Source: Crocinitomicaceae bacterium (lineage in GTDB: Bacteria > Bacteroidota > Bacteroidia > Flavobacteriales_D > Crocinitomicaceae). Taken from it: DNA of 64,000 bases. The notes beneath the pieces were generated by a model. That model did no database searches and was not told the origin of the DNA. It was given only the letters and a program-made list of their open reading frames with translations. This document shows positions 44,351 through 53,112 of this stretch, one piece after another. The position numbers and the translations under genes are program-made. The stretch covers positions 496,001-560,000 of the forward strand of contig JAGOBK010000001.1 in assembly GCA_017983465.1 (NCBI GenBank). The letters are read 5' to 3'. The first letter of the stretch is position 1. Each line of letters opens with the position of its first letter.

Positions 44351-45571
44351 ATGAAATCAATCACATTAGGTGTCATCCGAGAAGGAAAAGTACCGCCAGA
44401 TTTTCGTGTTCCATTGACACCTAAACAATGCAAAGCCATTGAAGTACTTTATCCAGAGGTGAAAGTTGTCGTGCAACGAAGTCCAATTCGAACATATCCA
44501 GATGCAGCTTATGCTGAGCAAGGAATTGAATTAGTCGATTCCTTAACGGATTGCGATTATATTTTTGGTGTGAAAGAGGTTCAAATCGCAGATTTAATCC
44601 CGAACAAAACCTTTTTCTTCTTTTCACATACCTTTAAAAAACAACCATACAATCGTGATTTATTGAATGCATTGTTGGATAAAAAAATCCGCTTGGTTGA
44701 CTACGAAGTATTGAAAGACAAATACAACAAACGCATCATTGGTTTTGGACGTTATGCCGGAATTGTTGGGTGTTATAACGCATTCTTAACGTATGGATTA
44801 AAATCTGGTCGTTATTCCATGAAACCGGCACATGAATGTGAAGACCGTAAGGAAGTGGAACAAGAATTAAAAAAAGTAGACCTGCCTGCTGATTTCCGTG
44901 TCGTTTTAACGGGATTTGGTCGTGTTGGACATGGAGCAAGAGAAATCATTGATCTTTTGCCAATCACCGAAGTAAGTCCAGAGGAATACTTGAAAAATTC
45001 CTTCGAAGGACCCGTTTACACGCATTTAGAGGCTGAAGATTATTTTGCTCCGAAGGATGGAACGTCTTTCGTGAAAAAGGATTTCTATTCAACGCCAGAA
45101 AATTACCTTTCAACTTTTGGTCGCTACTCCAAAAAATCAGACATGTACATCCCTTGTCATTTCTGGAGTGCAAAATCACCGTTCATTTTAACCAATGACG
45201 AATTATTACATCCGGATAACCGTATCAAAGTAGTTGGCGACATTTCTTGTGACATTGCTGGTCCAATCGCATGTACGATTCGTCCAAGTAAAATTGGCAA
45301 TGGTATTTATGGCTATGATCCAGTTACGCAAACGGAAGTTGATTTCATGAATGAAGGAGCAATTGCGGTCATGGCAATTGACAACCTACCTTGCGAATTA
45401 CCAAAAGATGCATCGGAAGATTTCGGAAATGAACTTTTGAAACAAGTGCTTCCATGTCTCTTTGGAAAGGATCCAGATGATGTCATTGCACGTGGTTCTC
45501 AAACCACAACAACAGGTGAATTAACGGACGGATTTAGCTATTTAAGCAAATACATCGCTGGATTAGAATAA
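44351..45571 (+). CDS. Saccharopine dehydrogenase/alanine dehydrogenase-like oxidoreductase
   Basis: A 406-residue member of the AlaDH/PNT superfamily, closer in outline to NAD-dependent (lysine-forming) saccharopine dehydrogenase than to alanine dehydrogenase: N-terminal VIREGKVPPDFRVPLTPKQC, the FFFFSHTFKKQPYNRDLLNALLDKKIRLVDYEVL block, and a Rossmann motif VVLTGFGRVGHGARE at about residue 185. The C-terminal part has DISCDIAGPIACT. No lysine-degradation gene is near, while dapD (lysine synthesis) lies 1.3 kb downstream. It follows the KdsC-like gene by 3 nt, so is probably the fourth member of that run. Substrate not known. Confidence 0.82.
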   Translation: MKSITLGVIREGKVPPDFRVPLTPKQCKAIEVLYPEVKVVVQRSPIRTYPDAAYAEQGIELVDSLTDCDYIFGVKEVQIADLIPNKTFFFFSHTFKKQPYNRDLLNALLDKKIRLVDYEVLKDKYNKRIIGFGRYAGIVGCYNAFLTYGLKSGRYSMKPAHECEDRKEVEQELKKVDLPADFRVVLTGFGRVGHGAREIIDLLPITEVSPEEYLKNSFEGPVYTHLEAEDYFAPKDGTSFVKKDFYSTPENYLSTFGRYSKKSDMYIPCHFWSAKSPFILTNDELLHPDNRIKVVGDISCDIAGPIACTIRPSKIGNGIYGYDPVTQTEVDFMNEGAIAVMAIDNLPCELPKDASEDFGNELLKQVLPCLFGKDPDDVIARGSQTTTTGELTDGFSYLSKYIAGLE

Positions 45572-45587
45572 TTTTCTACATTCGTAT

Positions 45588-46919
45588 ATGATTGAAAAAG
45601 GAGATAAAAAAATCATCCGAGGATGGGTGATGTATGATTGGGCAAATTCCGTTTATCCACTGATTATCAGTTCGGCAATTTTTCCAATTTTGTACGAAAC
45701 TCAAACGAGTGTAAAGGATCCCATCACCAAAGCGACCATTTTTGACACCGTTTCTGTTCTCGGAATGGAGTTCAAAAACACGGAATTTTATGCGTATTTG
45801 ATCTGTTTGTCCTACATTGTTGTGGCCATGTTATCGCCCGTTTTATCTGGAATAGCGGATGCTGGCGGAAAACGAAAACTGTTTATGCAGTTCTTTTGTT
45901 ACCTCGGCGCAATCTCAAGCGGACTACTCTATTTTTTCCATGCGGACCGTTGTTCAGTTGAAGGAGGTCCATTTTACATCGATTGGAGTATTCTCGCCTT
46001 GTTCTTTGGATCTGTTGGATTCTGGGCAAGTTTAGTGTACTACAATTCCTATTTACCAGAAATAGCTGAACCGAAAGACCACGATAAAATCAGTGCACGT
46101 GGATTCTCTATGGGCTATCTAGGAAGTTCTATTTTATTGATTATCGTTTTGATTCTCACTGTTTTTACCAAAGTAATTCCCATTCGTTTTGCCTTTCCAC
46201 TCGTTAGTCTTTGGTGGATTAGTTTTGCCACTTACTCGTTCATCCGTCTTCCTAAATCGACTGCCACAAGTAAAGTTGAGGGGAACATCATTGTAAAAGG
46301 ATACCGTGAAGTATATAAAGTTTGGAAGGAAATCAAGTTAAACATTCCATTGAAACGCTATTTATTTTCCTTCTTCATGTTCAATATGGCTGTCCAAACA
46401 ATCATGGTGATGGCTGTTGCATTTGCTAACAAAGAAGTCCGTGGAATCAAACAACAAGACCTCATTATTTCGATTTTAATTATTCAGTTTATTGGAATTC
46501 TCGGTGCTTATCTTTTGTCCAAAGTTTCACGTAAAATTGGAAACTTAAAATCCATTGGGATTGCCATTGTTATTTGGATTGGATTGTGCCTTGGTGTCTA
46601 CTATTTAGTGTACGAACCATGGCAGTTTTTCATTGCGGCAGCGATTGTTGGACTTGTCATGGGTGGAATTCAATCATTGGCTAGATCAACCTATTCCAAA
46701 TTACTTCCTGAAACCAAAGACTTGACCTCCTATTTTAGTTTCTACGATTTAGCAGAGAAAATCGGACTAGCTGTTGGAACCTTAACGTTCGGACTCATCG
46801 AAGGATATTTAAATATCCGTACATCGATTTTAGCATTAGTGATTTTCTTCGCCATCGGATTAATCATCCTACTTTTCATTCCAAAAACATCAAACTTACA
46901 ACATGAGACAACAAATTGA
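45588..46919 (+). CDS. MFS transporter, UMF1 (Atg22-like) family
   Basis: A 443-residue integral membrane protein with about 12 helices. The start IIRGWVMYDWANSVYPLIISSAIFP is the UMF1 signature, and GIADAGGKRK and VYYNSYLPEIAEPKDHDKISARGFSMGY are characteristic loops. Eukaryotic Atg22 exports amino acids from the vacuole; the bacterial substrates are unknown, though amino-acid efflux is a fair guess. A -7-like box TACATTCG ends 3 nt before the ATG. The stop overlaps dapD by 17 nt, so the two are probably co-translated. Confidence 0.92.
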   Translation: MIEKGDKKIIRGWVMYDWANSVYPLIISSAIFPILYETQTSVKDPITKATIFDTVSVLGMEFKNTEFYAYLICLSYIVVAMLSPVLSGIADAGGKRKLFMQFFCYLGAISSGLLYFFHADRCSVEGGPFYIDWSILALFFGSVGFWASLVYYNSYLPEIAEPKDHDKISARGFSMGYLGSSILLIIVLILTVFTKVIPIRFAFPLVSLWWISFATYSFIRLPKSTATSKVEGNIIVKGYREVYKVWKEIKLNIPLKRYLFSFFMFNMAVQTIMVMAVAFANKEVRGIKQQDLIISILIIQFIGILGAYLLSKVSRKIGNLKSIGIAIVIWIGLCLGVYYLVYEPWQFFIAAAIVGLVMGGIQSLARSTYSKLLPETKDLTSYFSFYDLAEKIGLAVGTLTFGLIEGYLNIRTSILALVIFFAIGLIILLFIPKTSNLQHETTN

Positions 46920-47712
46920 AGCAGCATGGGATAACCGTGAATTATTGAAGGAAAAAGAAACGATTCAAGCTATTGAAACAGTTATTGAAGATTTAGACAA
47001 AGGTTTGTTGCGCGTTGCTGAACCAGGAGAAAATGGTGAATGGATTGTCAACGAATGGATTAAAAAAGCCGTTGTCATGTACTTCCCTATTCGTCAAATG
47101 GAAACCATCGAGGTCGGTCCATTCGAATTTCATGATAAAATGGCGTTAAAACGCAATTACAAAGAATTAGGCGTACGCGTTGTTCCCCACGCAATTGCAC
47201 GTTATGGCGCTTTTGTTGCACCGGGAGTGATCATGATGCCATCTTATATTAACATTGGTGCGTATGTAGACTCAGGCACCATGGTGGACACTTGGGCAAC
47301 CGTTGGAAGCTGTGCACAAGTTGGTAAAAACGTACACTTAAGTGGTGGAGTTGGAATCGGCGGTGTATTGGAACCATTGCAAGCTGCTCCAGTGATTATT
47401 GAAGATGATGCGTTTATCGGATCGCGCTGCATTGTTGTGGAAGGAGTTCGCGTTGGAAAACAAGCGGTACTAGGTGCGAATGTCGTTCTAACGAAATCCA
47501 CGAAAATTATTGACGTCACTGGTCCAGAACCAATCGAACACCGCGGATACGTTCCTGAACGAAGCGTTGTCATTCCCGGGACTTACACAAAGGAATTCCC
47601 AGCTGGATCATACCAAGTTCCATGTGCCTTAATCATTGGTCAACGCAAAGCATCCACGGATTTAAAAACTTCCTTGAACGATGCTTTACGTGAACATAAT
47701 GTAGCTGTATAA
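46903..47712 (+). CDS. dapD: 2,3,4,5-tetrahydropyridine-2,6-dicarboxylate N-succinyltransferase
   Basis: Succinylase branch enzyme of the diaminopimelate/lysine pathway, cytosolic trimer. The 269-residue protein consists of an N-terminal helical domain, a left-handed beta-helix of hexapeptide repeats (about 105-215; GAFVAPGVIMMPSYINIGAYVDSG, GKNVHLSGGVGIGGV, EDDAFIGSRCIVVEGV) and a short C-terminal tail. Length and the LEPLQAAPVIIEDDAFIGS segment are family-typical. It starts inside the transporter gene and is followed by a small exported protein after 3 nt. Confidence 0.97.
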   Translation: MRQQIEAAWDNRELLKEKETIQAIETVIEDLDKGLLRVAEPGENGEWIVNEWIKKAVVMYFPIRQMETIEVGPFEFHDKMALKRNYKELGVRVVPHAIARYGAFVAPGVIMMPSYINIGAYVDSGTMVDTWATVGSCAQVGKNVHLSGGVGIGGVLEPLQAAPVIIEDDAFIGSRCIVVEGVRVGKQAVLGANVVLTKSTKIIDVTGPEPIEHRGYVPERSVVIPGTYTKEFPAGSYQVPCALIIGQRKASTDLKTSLNDALREHNVAV

Positions 47713-47715
47713 AGC

Positions 47716-48096
47716 ATGAGCGTTCTTCTTCGCTTCGGTTTATTAATTGGATTGATGGTCGTACTGACCTCATCCATCAAACAACCCATTCCAAGTATTT
47801 CAGGACTTTGGTCCGAGCATTGGATTGATAGCGATGTGGATTACGTCGACACCTTGCGTTTGATTCAAAAAAACGATTCTATTTTTATTTCACTGCACAA
47901 TTCACAAGAAAATTGGGAGCCTAACTTCCACAAGGTAAAATTTGACGGTTCCCTTTTGACCTTTCAAATGGATGCGAATAACATTACCAATTTCATGACG
48001 CTTCAGTTGTCCGAGGATCAAAAAAGATTCGACGGAAAGGTTCATACTTGGAGGGGTGAAATTCGGAAAATTTATTTGGTAAAAGTAGGATCCTAA
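47716..48096 (+). CDS. Small exported beta-rich protein, unknown
   Basis: A 126-residue protein with an N-terminal hydrophobic segment (LLRFGLLIGLMVVLTSSI) that looks like a signal peptide, then a beta-rich body (SISGLWSEHWIDSD, DSIFISLHNSQ, LLTFQMDANN, EIRKIYLVKV) with the outline of a small lipocalin-like barrel opening with GxW. I do not recognise a family with certainty. It starts 3 nt after dapD. The 147 bp downstream contain no terminator that I see. Confidence 0.7.
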   Translation: MSVLLRFGLLIGLMVVLTSSIKQPIPSISGLWSEHWIDSDVDYVDTLRLIQKNDSIFISLHNSQENWEPNFHKVKFDGSLLTFQMDANNITNFMTLQLSEDQKRFDGKVHTWRGEIRKIYLVKVGS

Positions 48097-48243
48097 CTAT
48101 TCGAAACGGTTCATCTGTCCTAGAAATTTGCATTCATTAAATTCTTGTTTGCGTTATTCACGGAATTTCAAATGCATGTAAGTGTTAATCGAATTCGCTT
48201 GCGTACTTTTCGTTTTTAGATCTCATCTAACAAACCAAAAGTC

Positions 48244-49095
48244 ATGGAATTCACACCACTCACCGATCACATCCACATACGAGACATAACGAAAACGGAC
48301 TTCGATGAAAAATGGATTAAACAAAATAAACCGGTCCTCATTAAAGGAATACTCGATGAAACGCCAGCCAAAAACTGGAGCCTGAATCGCTTAGAAAAAG
48401 AACTGGGACACTTTCCAGTAAAAGTGTTTGACCGACAACGCAAGAACAGCACCTCATTTTTACTTGGAGATCATCAGGTTCCTATGAATCACATGCTCCA
48501 TTTGATTCGCGAGAACAAAGCTTCTGACCTACGGATGTTCGTCAATCCAATTCTGACGAAAAACAAACAATTAGCCAAGGAAATACCTTGTCCTGATTTT
48601 TTCAAATGTGCCTTTCAACTACCGAATCTGATGTTTATTGGAGGAAAAGGAACGATTGTCCCGTTGCATTACGACTTCATGTACGACGATGGACTTCTCA
48701 CCCAGCTTTTCGGTCGAAAGGAAATCATCTTGATTGAACCGAGTCAGTCCAAATATTTGTACCGCATTCCATTCAATTCCACATCCATGGTAAACTTGTT
48801 TGATCCGAAGGAAAACGAATTTCCCGCCCTTAAAAACATACATGCCTACCGTGTGATGTTGGAACATGGTGACACGATTTTTATTCCTTCCGGTTATTGG
48901 CACCAAATGACCTATGTCGATGCGAGTTTATCCATCGGATTTCGAAAATGGAATCCATCGCCACTTATATCTGTGAAAACCGGCATTCTTCGAATGGCAC
49001 AAATTCCCTTTGACAAAATTCTCGGATTGATTTTGGGAAAAGCTTGGTTCAACTGGAAAGTGAATCAAACCAAAAGACTAGAGAAATTGATTTAA
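48244..49095 (+). CDS. Cupin-like (JmjC fold) domain protein
   Basis: A 283-residue protein of the cupin_8/JmjC-like superfamily of Fe(II)/2-oxoglutarate oxygenases. Early motif NKPVLIKGILDETPAKNWS is the classic cupin_8 start; the metal site is visible as HYDFMYDD (HxD) and the distal His in PSGYWHQM, with the intervening QLFGRKEIILIEPSQ typical of the fold. The target could be a protein or small molecule; not known for bacterial members. The C-terminus is basic (NWKVNQTKRLEKLI). Single gene. Confidence 0.88.
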   Translation: MEFTPLTDHIHIRDITKTDFDEKWIKQNKPVLIKGILDETPAKNWSLNRLEKELGHFPVKVFDRQRKNSTSFLLGDHQVPMNHMLHLIRENKASDLRMFVNPILTKNKQLAKEIPCPDFFKCAFQLPNLMFIGGKGTIVPLHYDFMYDDGLLTQLFGRKEIILIEPSQSKYLYRIPFNSTSMVNLFDPKENEFPALKNIHAYRVMLEHGDTIFIPSGYWHQMTYVDASLSIGFRKWNPSPLISVKTGILRMAQIPFDKILGLILGKAWFNWKVNQTKRLEKLI

Positions 49096-49143
49096 TTTTC
49101 AGTTTCCTGACTTTTGTCATTTTTTTCAGCCGCCTCGATTTAG

Positions 49144-49151
49144 TACCTTTG
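49144..49151 (+). promoter_or_regulatory. -7 promoter box of trhO
   Basis: TACCTTTG, perfect TAnnTTTG, 28 nt upstream of the ATG at 49180; a TTG lies 27 nt further upstream, slightly beyond the usual spacing. Confidence 0.65.
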
Positions 49152-49179
49152 TGCTATTAATTATTTAATTCAACATAGT

Positions 49180-50268
49180 ATGCAACTGTGGAATACGTTA
49201 AATAAGGAGGAATTAGAAGCGCATTTGCGTGAAGTGGGACATCAGTTTATCACCATTTCATTCTACCAATACGCACAAATTGAAAATCCTCACTTATTCA
49301 GAGATCACCTTTTCTTGATGTGGTCGAAATTAGAAGTCGTGGGACGAACATACGTCGCTCATGAAGGAATCAACGCACAAATTGCGGTCCCAACACACAA
49401 TCTGAGTCAGTTTCGCGAAGAATTATACGACATTGATTTTTTAAATGGTGTAAGACTCAACTTCGCTGTGGACGATTCCGAAGCGGAATTTCCCTTTTTG
49501 AAGTTAAAAATCAAAGTGCGCGACAAAATTCTTGCGGACGGACTTGAAGACAAGACCTTCGATGTGACCAACAAAGGAAAGCACTTGAATGCGCAAGAAT
49601 TCAACGAATTAACAGAGAAGGAAGATACGATACTCATTGACTTCCGAAATCACTATGAATCCGAAGTTGGACATTTTAAAGGAGCGATCCTTCCTGATGT
49701 GGATACATTTAGAGAGTCGCTTCCGTACATCGAAGAGACCTATTTGAAAGGAAACGAGGATAAAAACATCGTCATGTACTGTACGGGTGGTGTACGTTGC
49801 GAAAAAGCATCTGCATGGTTCAAACACCGTGGATTCCAAAATGTCCATCAATTGGAAGGCGGTATCATTAAATACGCGAACGACGCGAAGGAACAAGGAA
49901 TTGAGAATAAATTCATTGGCAAAAACTTTGTGTTCGATGAACGTCGTGGTGAGCGCATTTCTGACGACATTATCGCTGTTTGCCACCAATGCGGGGAACC
50001 AGCCGATACACATACCAATTGTGTGAATGATGCCTGTCATTTACTGTTCATTCAATGTGAATCGTGTAAAGAAAAGATGGAGAACTGTTGTTCAACTGAA
50101 TGTCTGGAAACCATCCACTTACCTGAAGAAGTACAAAAAGAATTACGCAAGGGAATTGAGAACAGCAATCGAATTTTCAAAAAAGGTCGATCAAATAAAC
50201 TTCCCTTTAAACACAATCCTGAAAAACCCTTATCTTTGATTGAACTTTCAATCAGAGAAAACAAGTGA
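49180..50268 (+). CDS. trhO: tRNA uridine(34) hydroxylase (rhodanese family)
   Basis: TrhO/YceA hydroxylates U34 of certain tRNAs, giving 5-hydroxyuridine for wobble modification. The 362-residue protein has the N-terminal acylphosphatase-like domain (YQYAQIENPHLFRDHL, GTTYVAHEGINAQIA-like), the rhodanese domain with YCTGGVRCEKASAWFK (catalytic Cys in loop), and a Cys-rich C-terminal domain with repeated CxxC (CHQCGE, CESCKE, CCSTEC), probably a zinc-binding site. Its TGA overlaps the GTG start of lgt. Confidence 0.95.
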   Translation: MQLWNTLNKEELEAHLREVGHQFITISFYQYAQIENPHLFRDHLFLMWSKLEVVGRTYVAHEGINAQIAVPTHNLSQFREELYDIDFLNGVRLNFAVDDSEAEFPFLKLKIKVRDKILADGLEDKTFDVTNKGKHLNAQEFNELTEKEDTILIDFRNHYESEVGHFKGAILPDVDTFRESLPYIEETYLKGNEDKNIVMYCTGGVRCEKASAWFKHRGFQNVHQLEGGIIKYANDAKEQGIENKFIGKNFVFDERRGERISDDIIAVCHQCGEPADTHTNCVNDACHLLFIQCESCKEKMENCCSTECLETIHLPEEVQKELRKGIENSNRIFKKGRSNKLPFKHNPEKPLSLIELSIRENK

Positions 50269-51113
50269 TTTTAGCTATAAACTGGACCGTTGATTCGGAA
50301 ATTATTGATGGTTGGCGAACGCCTAACCTTTATGGATTGTTATTTGTAACCGGACTTATTCTCGGGTATTTTGTGGTCAAACGCATGTTCAAACAAGAAC
50401 AAATCAGTGATGAACTGTTGGATAAACTTGTTTGGTTCATGATTCCAGCAACCGTTATTGGCGCAAGACTTGGACACGTTTTTTTCTATGGTCCCTTATT
50501 CGACGATGTACAAAACGGTGTTGTTGTCGATCGCGGTTACTTATCTCATCCAGCCGACATTTTTAAAATTTGGGAAGGTGGATTAGCCAGTCATGGAGCG
50601 GCCATCATGATTCTTCTTTCCTTGTGGTATTATTCTCAAAAAGTGTTGAAACGTCCTTTTCTGTGGATGCTCGACCGAATTTCCGCACCAGTTGCGATTG
50701 GCGCGACGTTCATCCGTTTGGGTAATCTAGTCAATCACGAAATGGTCGGAGATCCAACAAATGTTCCATGGGCATTCAAATTTCAAAACTATTGGAATGA
50801 CCAATTGCACATGTACGATCCAACACCTAGACATCCAGCTCAATTGTACGAAGCCATTTGTTATCTCGTTGCTTTTTTCATCCTCCTATTCCTTTATTGG
50901 AAAAAAGAAAAGTTCAAGCAACAAGGATTCATTTTCGGTTCCTTCTTAATCATGATTTTTGGAGCAAGATTCTTTATTGAATTTGTCAAAATTGGTCAGA
51001 CCGCAAGAGACTTTGAATGGTCATTGAATACGGGACAATTGTTAAGTATTCCTTTTGTGCTGATGGGTGTTTATTTGATTTATCGCTCGTCAAAAAACAG
51101 TCCGGCACAATGA
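50265..51113 (+). CDS. lgt: Prolipoprotein diacylglyceryl transferase
   Basis: First enzyme of lipoprotein maturation, an inner-membrane protein that attaches diacylglycerol to the lipobox cysteine. The 282-residue protein has about seven helices. Key motifs: PNLYGLLFVTGLILGY, IPATVIGARLGHVFFYG, WEGGLASHGAAIMI and the Lgt signature RLGNLVNHEMVGDP. It starts with a GTG that overlaps the trhO stop (GTGA). The following gene, which overlaps its stop by 4 nt, encodes a putative lipoprotein. Confidence 0.96.
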   Translation: MILAINWTVDSEIIDGWRTPNLYGLLFVTGLILGYFVVKRMFKQEQISDELLDKLVWFMIPATVIGARLGHVFFYGPLFDDVQNGVVVDRGYLSHPADIFKIWEGGLASHGAAIMILLSLWYYSQKVLKRPFLWMLDRISAPVAIGATFIRLGNLVNHEMVGDPTNVPWAFKFQNYWNDQLHMYDPTPRHPAQLYEAICYLVAFFILLFLYWKKEKFKQQGFIFGSFLIMIFGARFFIEFVKIGQTARDFEWSLNTGQLLSIPFVLMGVYLIYRSSKNSPAQ

Positions 51114-51949
51114 AACAGTTGACTATCGTCCTACTTGGAGCCTGCCTTTCACTTTTCTGTTGTCAAACGCCAGAGCCGAATAAGAAAGAAGCGAAACAGG
51201 TCACTACGTCTACAAAAGAAGCCGTAAAAAAAGAACTTCCAGTTGAAAATGAAGCGAAACTGATCAAAGGAAGTTATTCCATCGTTGCTGGTAAAGGCGA
51301 GGATACAGCCACAAGTTTTATTTCCTACGCGTTCTATGAGGATAAAGGGAAACTCAACGTTTGGCAAGTCGCCATCAATGATTTTATCAAAAAATCCTTG
51401 TTTCGAAAAGACGGTGTGCCCGTTTCTAAAGATCCATTGACAGTTCAACTGATCGAGAAATCGATGAATGATTTTAAACGATATGCAAACCGAAGTAAAT
51501 CGGAATTTGAAATGACCTATTCCATGTCTGAGGAATATTCCATCGACGATTCACATCATGAATTTGCTACTTTAACTGAGGTGTCGAGTTCGTACGAAGG
51601 TGGTGCACATGGAATGTATGGAACAGGATATTTCCAATTTGACAAACGCACCGGAAAAGAGTTGACATTGAAAGATTTTGTTTCGGACATAAAGGAATTC
51701 AATCGCATTGCCGAAAAGTACTTCAAGAAGTCCCAAGGGATTCCCGCAAATGTCAGCGTAGGTTCAAAAGATCACTCCTTCGACTTTTGGTTTGAAAACG
51801 ACCAATTTGCGTGTAATGATAATTTTTATTTTGACGGAAAAAGCATCCATTTCATGTTTATGCCTTATGAAATCACTAATTATGCGGCGGGAACGATTGA
51901 GTTCAGTATTCCCATGAATAAAATAGAACATTTACTTAAACTTCACTAA
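51110..51949 (+). CDS. Putative lipoprotein with DUF3298/RsiV-like domain
   Basis: A 279-residue exported protein. The start MKQLTIVLLGACLSLFCCQTPEP has a hydrophobic core ending in Cys residues; Cys17 or Cys18 is the likely lipidation site, although the box is not canonical. A charged linker follows (KKEAKQVTTSTKEAVKKE), then a domain with EEYSIDDSHHEFATLTEVSSSYEGGAHGMYGT, the conserved motif of DUF3298/DUF4163 proteins (RsiV-like). Frame extension to 51017 would lie wholly inside lgt. Its start overlaps the lgt stop (ATGA). Function unknown. Confidence 0.85.
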   Translation: MKQLTIVLLGACLSLFCCQTPEPNKKEAKQVTTSTKEAVKKELPVENEAKLIKGSYSIVAGKGEDTATSFISYAFYEDKGKLNVWQVAINDFIKKSLFRKDGVPVSKDPLTVQLIEKSMNDFKRYANRSKSEFEMTYSMSEEYSIDDSHHEFATLTEVSSSYEGGAHGMYGTGYFQFDKRTGKELTLKDFVSDIKEFNRIAEKYFKKSQGIPANVSVGSKDHSFDFWFENDQFACNDNFYFDGKSIHFMFMPYEITNYAAGTIEFSIPMNKIEHLLKLH

Positions 51950-51982
51950 TCAAAAAATGTTACTTAGTGTAAAGATGACAAT

Positions 51983-52015
51983 TTGTAATTATATTCAAAT
52001 TCCTTCTTATATTTG
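51983..52015 (+). promoter_or_regulatory. Promoter of the pyruvate dehydrogenase genes
   Basis: TTG at 51983-51985, 22-nt spacer, TATATTTG at 52008-52015. Both elements and spacing fit the Bacteroidota consensus. The box ends 23 nt before the ATG at 52039, so the in-frame GTG at 52015 cannot be the start. Confidence 0.75.
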
Positions 52016-52038
52016 TGACCGAAAATAACGGACGTATT

Positions 52039-53091
52039 ATGCCAGCAAAAGCTACAACAAGCACAAAAAAAGCAAGCACTGCTACAAAATCTGCAGGAAA
52101 ACCTAAGTTTTCCAAAGAAACGTACATCAAATGGTACAAAGACATGTTATTGATTCGACGTTTCGAAGAGAAAACAGGTCAGTTGTACATTCAACAAAAA
52201 TTTGGTGGATTCTGTCACCTTTACATTGGTCAAGAAGCCATTGTTGCAGGAACAGCAAGCGCTTGTCAACCAGGCGATAAACACATGACTGCTTACCGTG
52301 ATCATGCACATCCAATTGCACTTGGGACTGACCCACGTGTATTGATGGCTGAACTTTACGGACGTTCTACAGGATGTTCAAAAGGAAAAGGTGGATCTAT
52401 GCACTTCTTCGATAAAGAGAAAAACTTCATGGGTGGACACGGAATCGTGGGAGCACAAATTGCCATGGGAGCTGGAGTTGGTTTTGCTGAAAAATACAAC
52501 GGAACAGATAACGTAGCATTTGTATCCATGGGTGATGGAGCAGTTCGTCAAGGAGCACTTCACGAAACGTTCAATATGGCGATGAACTGGAAACTTCCAG
52601 TGATTTTCATCATTGAAAACAATAACTACGCGATGGGAACATCTGTTGAACGCACAACAAACGTAACTGACCTTTCTAAAATTGGACTTTCTTACGAAAT
52701 GCCTTCGAAAGTGGTAAACGGAATGCGTCCAGAAAGCGTTCACGAAGCGATTGAAGAAGCATGTAACCGCGCTCGTCGTGGTGATGGACCAACTTTGTTG
52801 GACATCCGCACCTACCGTTACAAAGGACACTCGATGTCCGATCCTCAAAAATACCGTACAAAAGATGAAGTTGCTGAGTGGATGGAACAAGATCCAATTG
52901 AACATTGTTTAAAAACAATTCAGGATAATAAATGGTTAAACGAGAAAGAAATTGATGAAATTTCTGCTTGGGTAAAGAAGGAAGTGGAAGAATCAGTTGA
53001 ATTTGCTGAAAACTCTCCATATCCAGAAGCACATGAGTTATACGAGGACGTATATACACAAACTGACTATCCTTACATCAAAGAATATTAA
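52039..53091 (+). CDS. pdhA: Pyruvate dehydrogenase E1 component, alpha subunit
   Basis: TPP-dependent decarboxylase subunit of the pyruvate dehydrogenase complex. The 350-residue protein has a short Lys/Ala/Thr-rich N-terminal tail (PAKATTSTKKASTATKSAG), then the E1-alpha fold with RRFEEKTGQLYIQQKFGGF, the TPP/Mg motif GDGAVRQGALHETFNMA...IIENNNYAMGTS, and the phosphorylation-loop region TYRYKGHSMSDPQKYR. The frame from a GTG at 52015 would begin in the promoter box and is rejected. E2 follows after 21 nt, but no E1-beta gene is present in this window. Confidence 0.95.
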   Translation: MPAKATTSTKKASTATKSAGKPKFSKETYIKWYKDMLLIRRFEEKTGQLYIQQKFGGFCHLYIGQEAIVAGTASACQPGDKHMTAYRDHAHPIALGTDPRVLMAELYGRSTGCSKGKGGSMHFFDKEKNFMGGHGIVGAQIAMGAGVGFAEKYNGTDNVAFVSMGDGAVRQGALHETFNMAMNWKLPVIFIIENNNYAMGTSVERTTNVTDLSKIGLSYEMPSKVVNGMRPESVHEAIEEACNRARRGDGPTLLDIRTYRYKGHSMSDPQKYRTKDEVAEWMEQDPIEHCLKTIQDNKWLNEKEIDEISAWVKKEVEESVEFAENSPYPEAHELYEDVYTQTDYPYIKEY

Positions 53092-53112
53092 AAACTTTAA
53101 ATACTAGAATCC

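Noticed and set aside
49609..50040. 143-codon minus-strand frame inside trhO
   Set aside because: Antisense shadow of a complete TrhO; no start signal and no homology features.
52378..52905. 175-codon minus-strand frame opposite pdhA
   Set aside because: Antisense to the conserved E1 alpha core; composition (many Phe, Ser, His) is that of a shadow frame.
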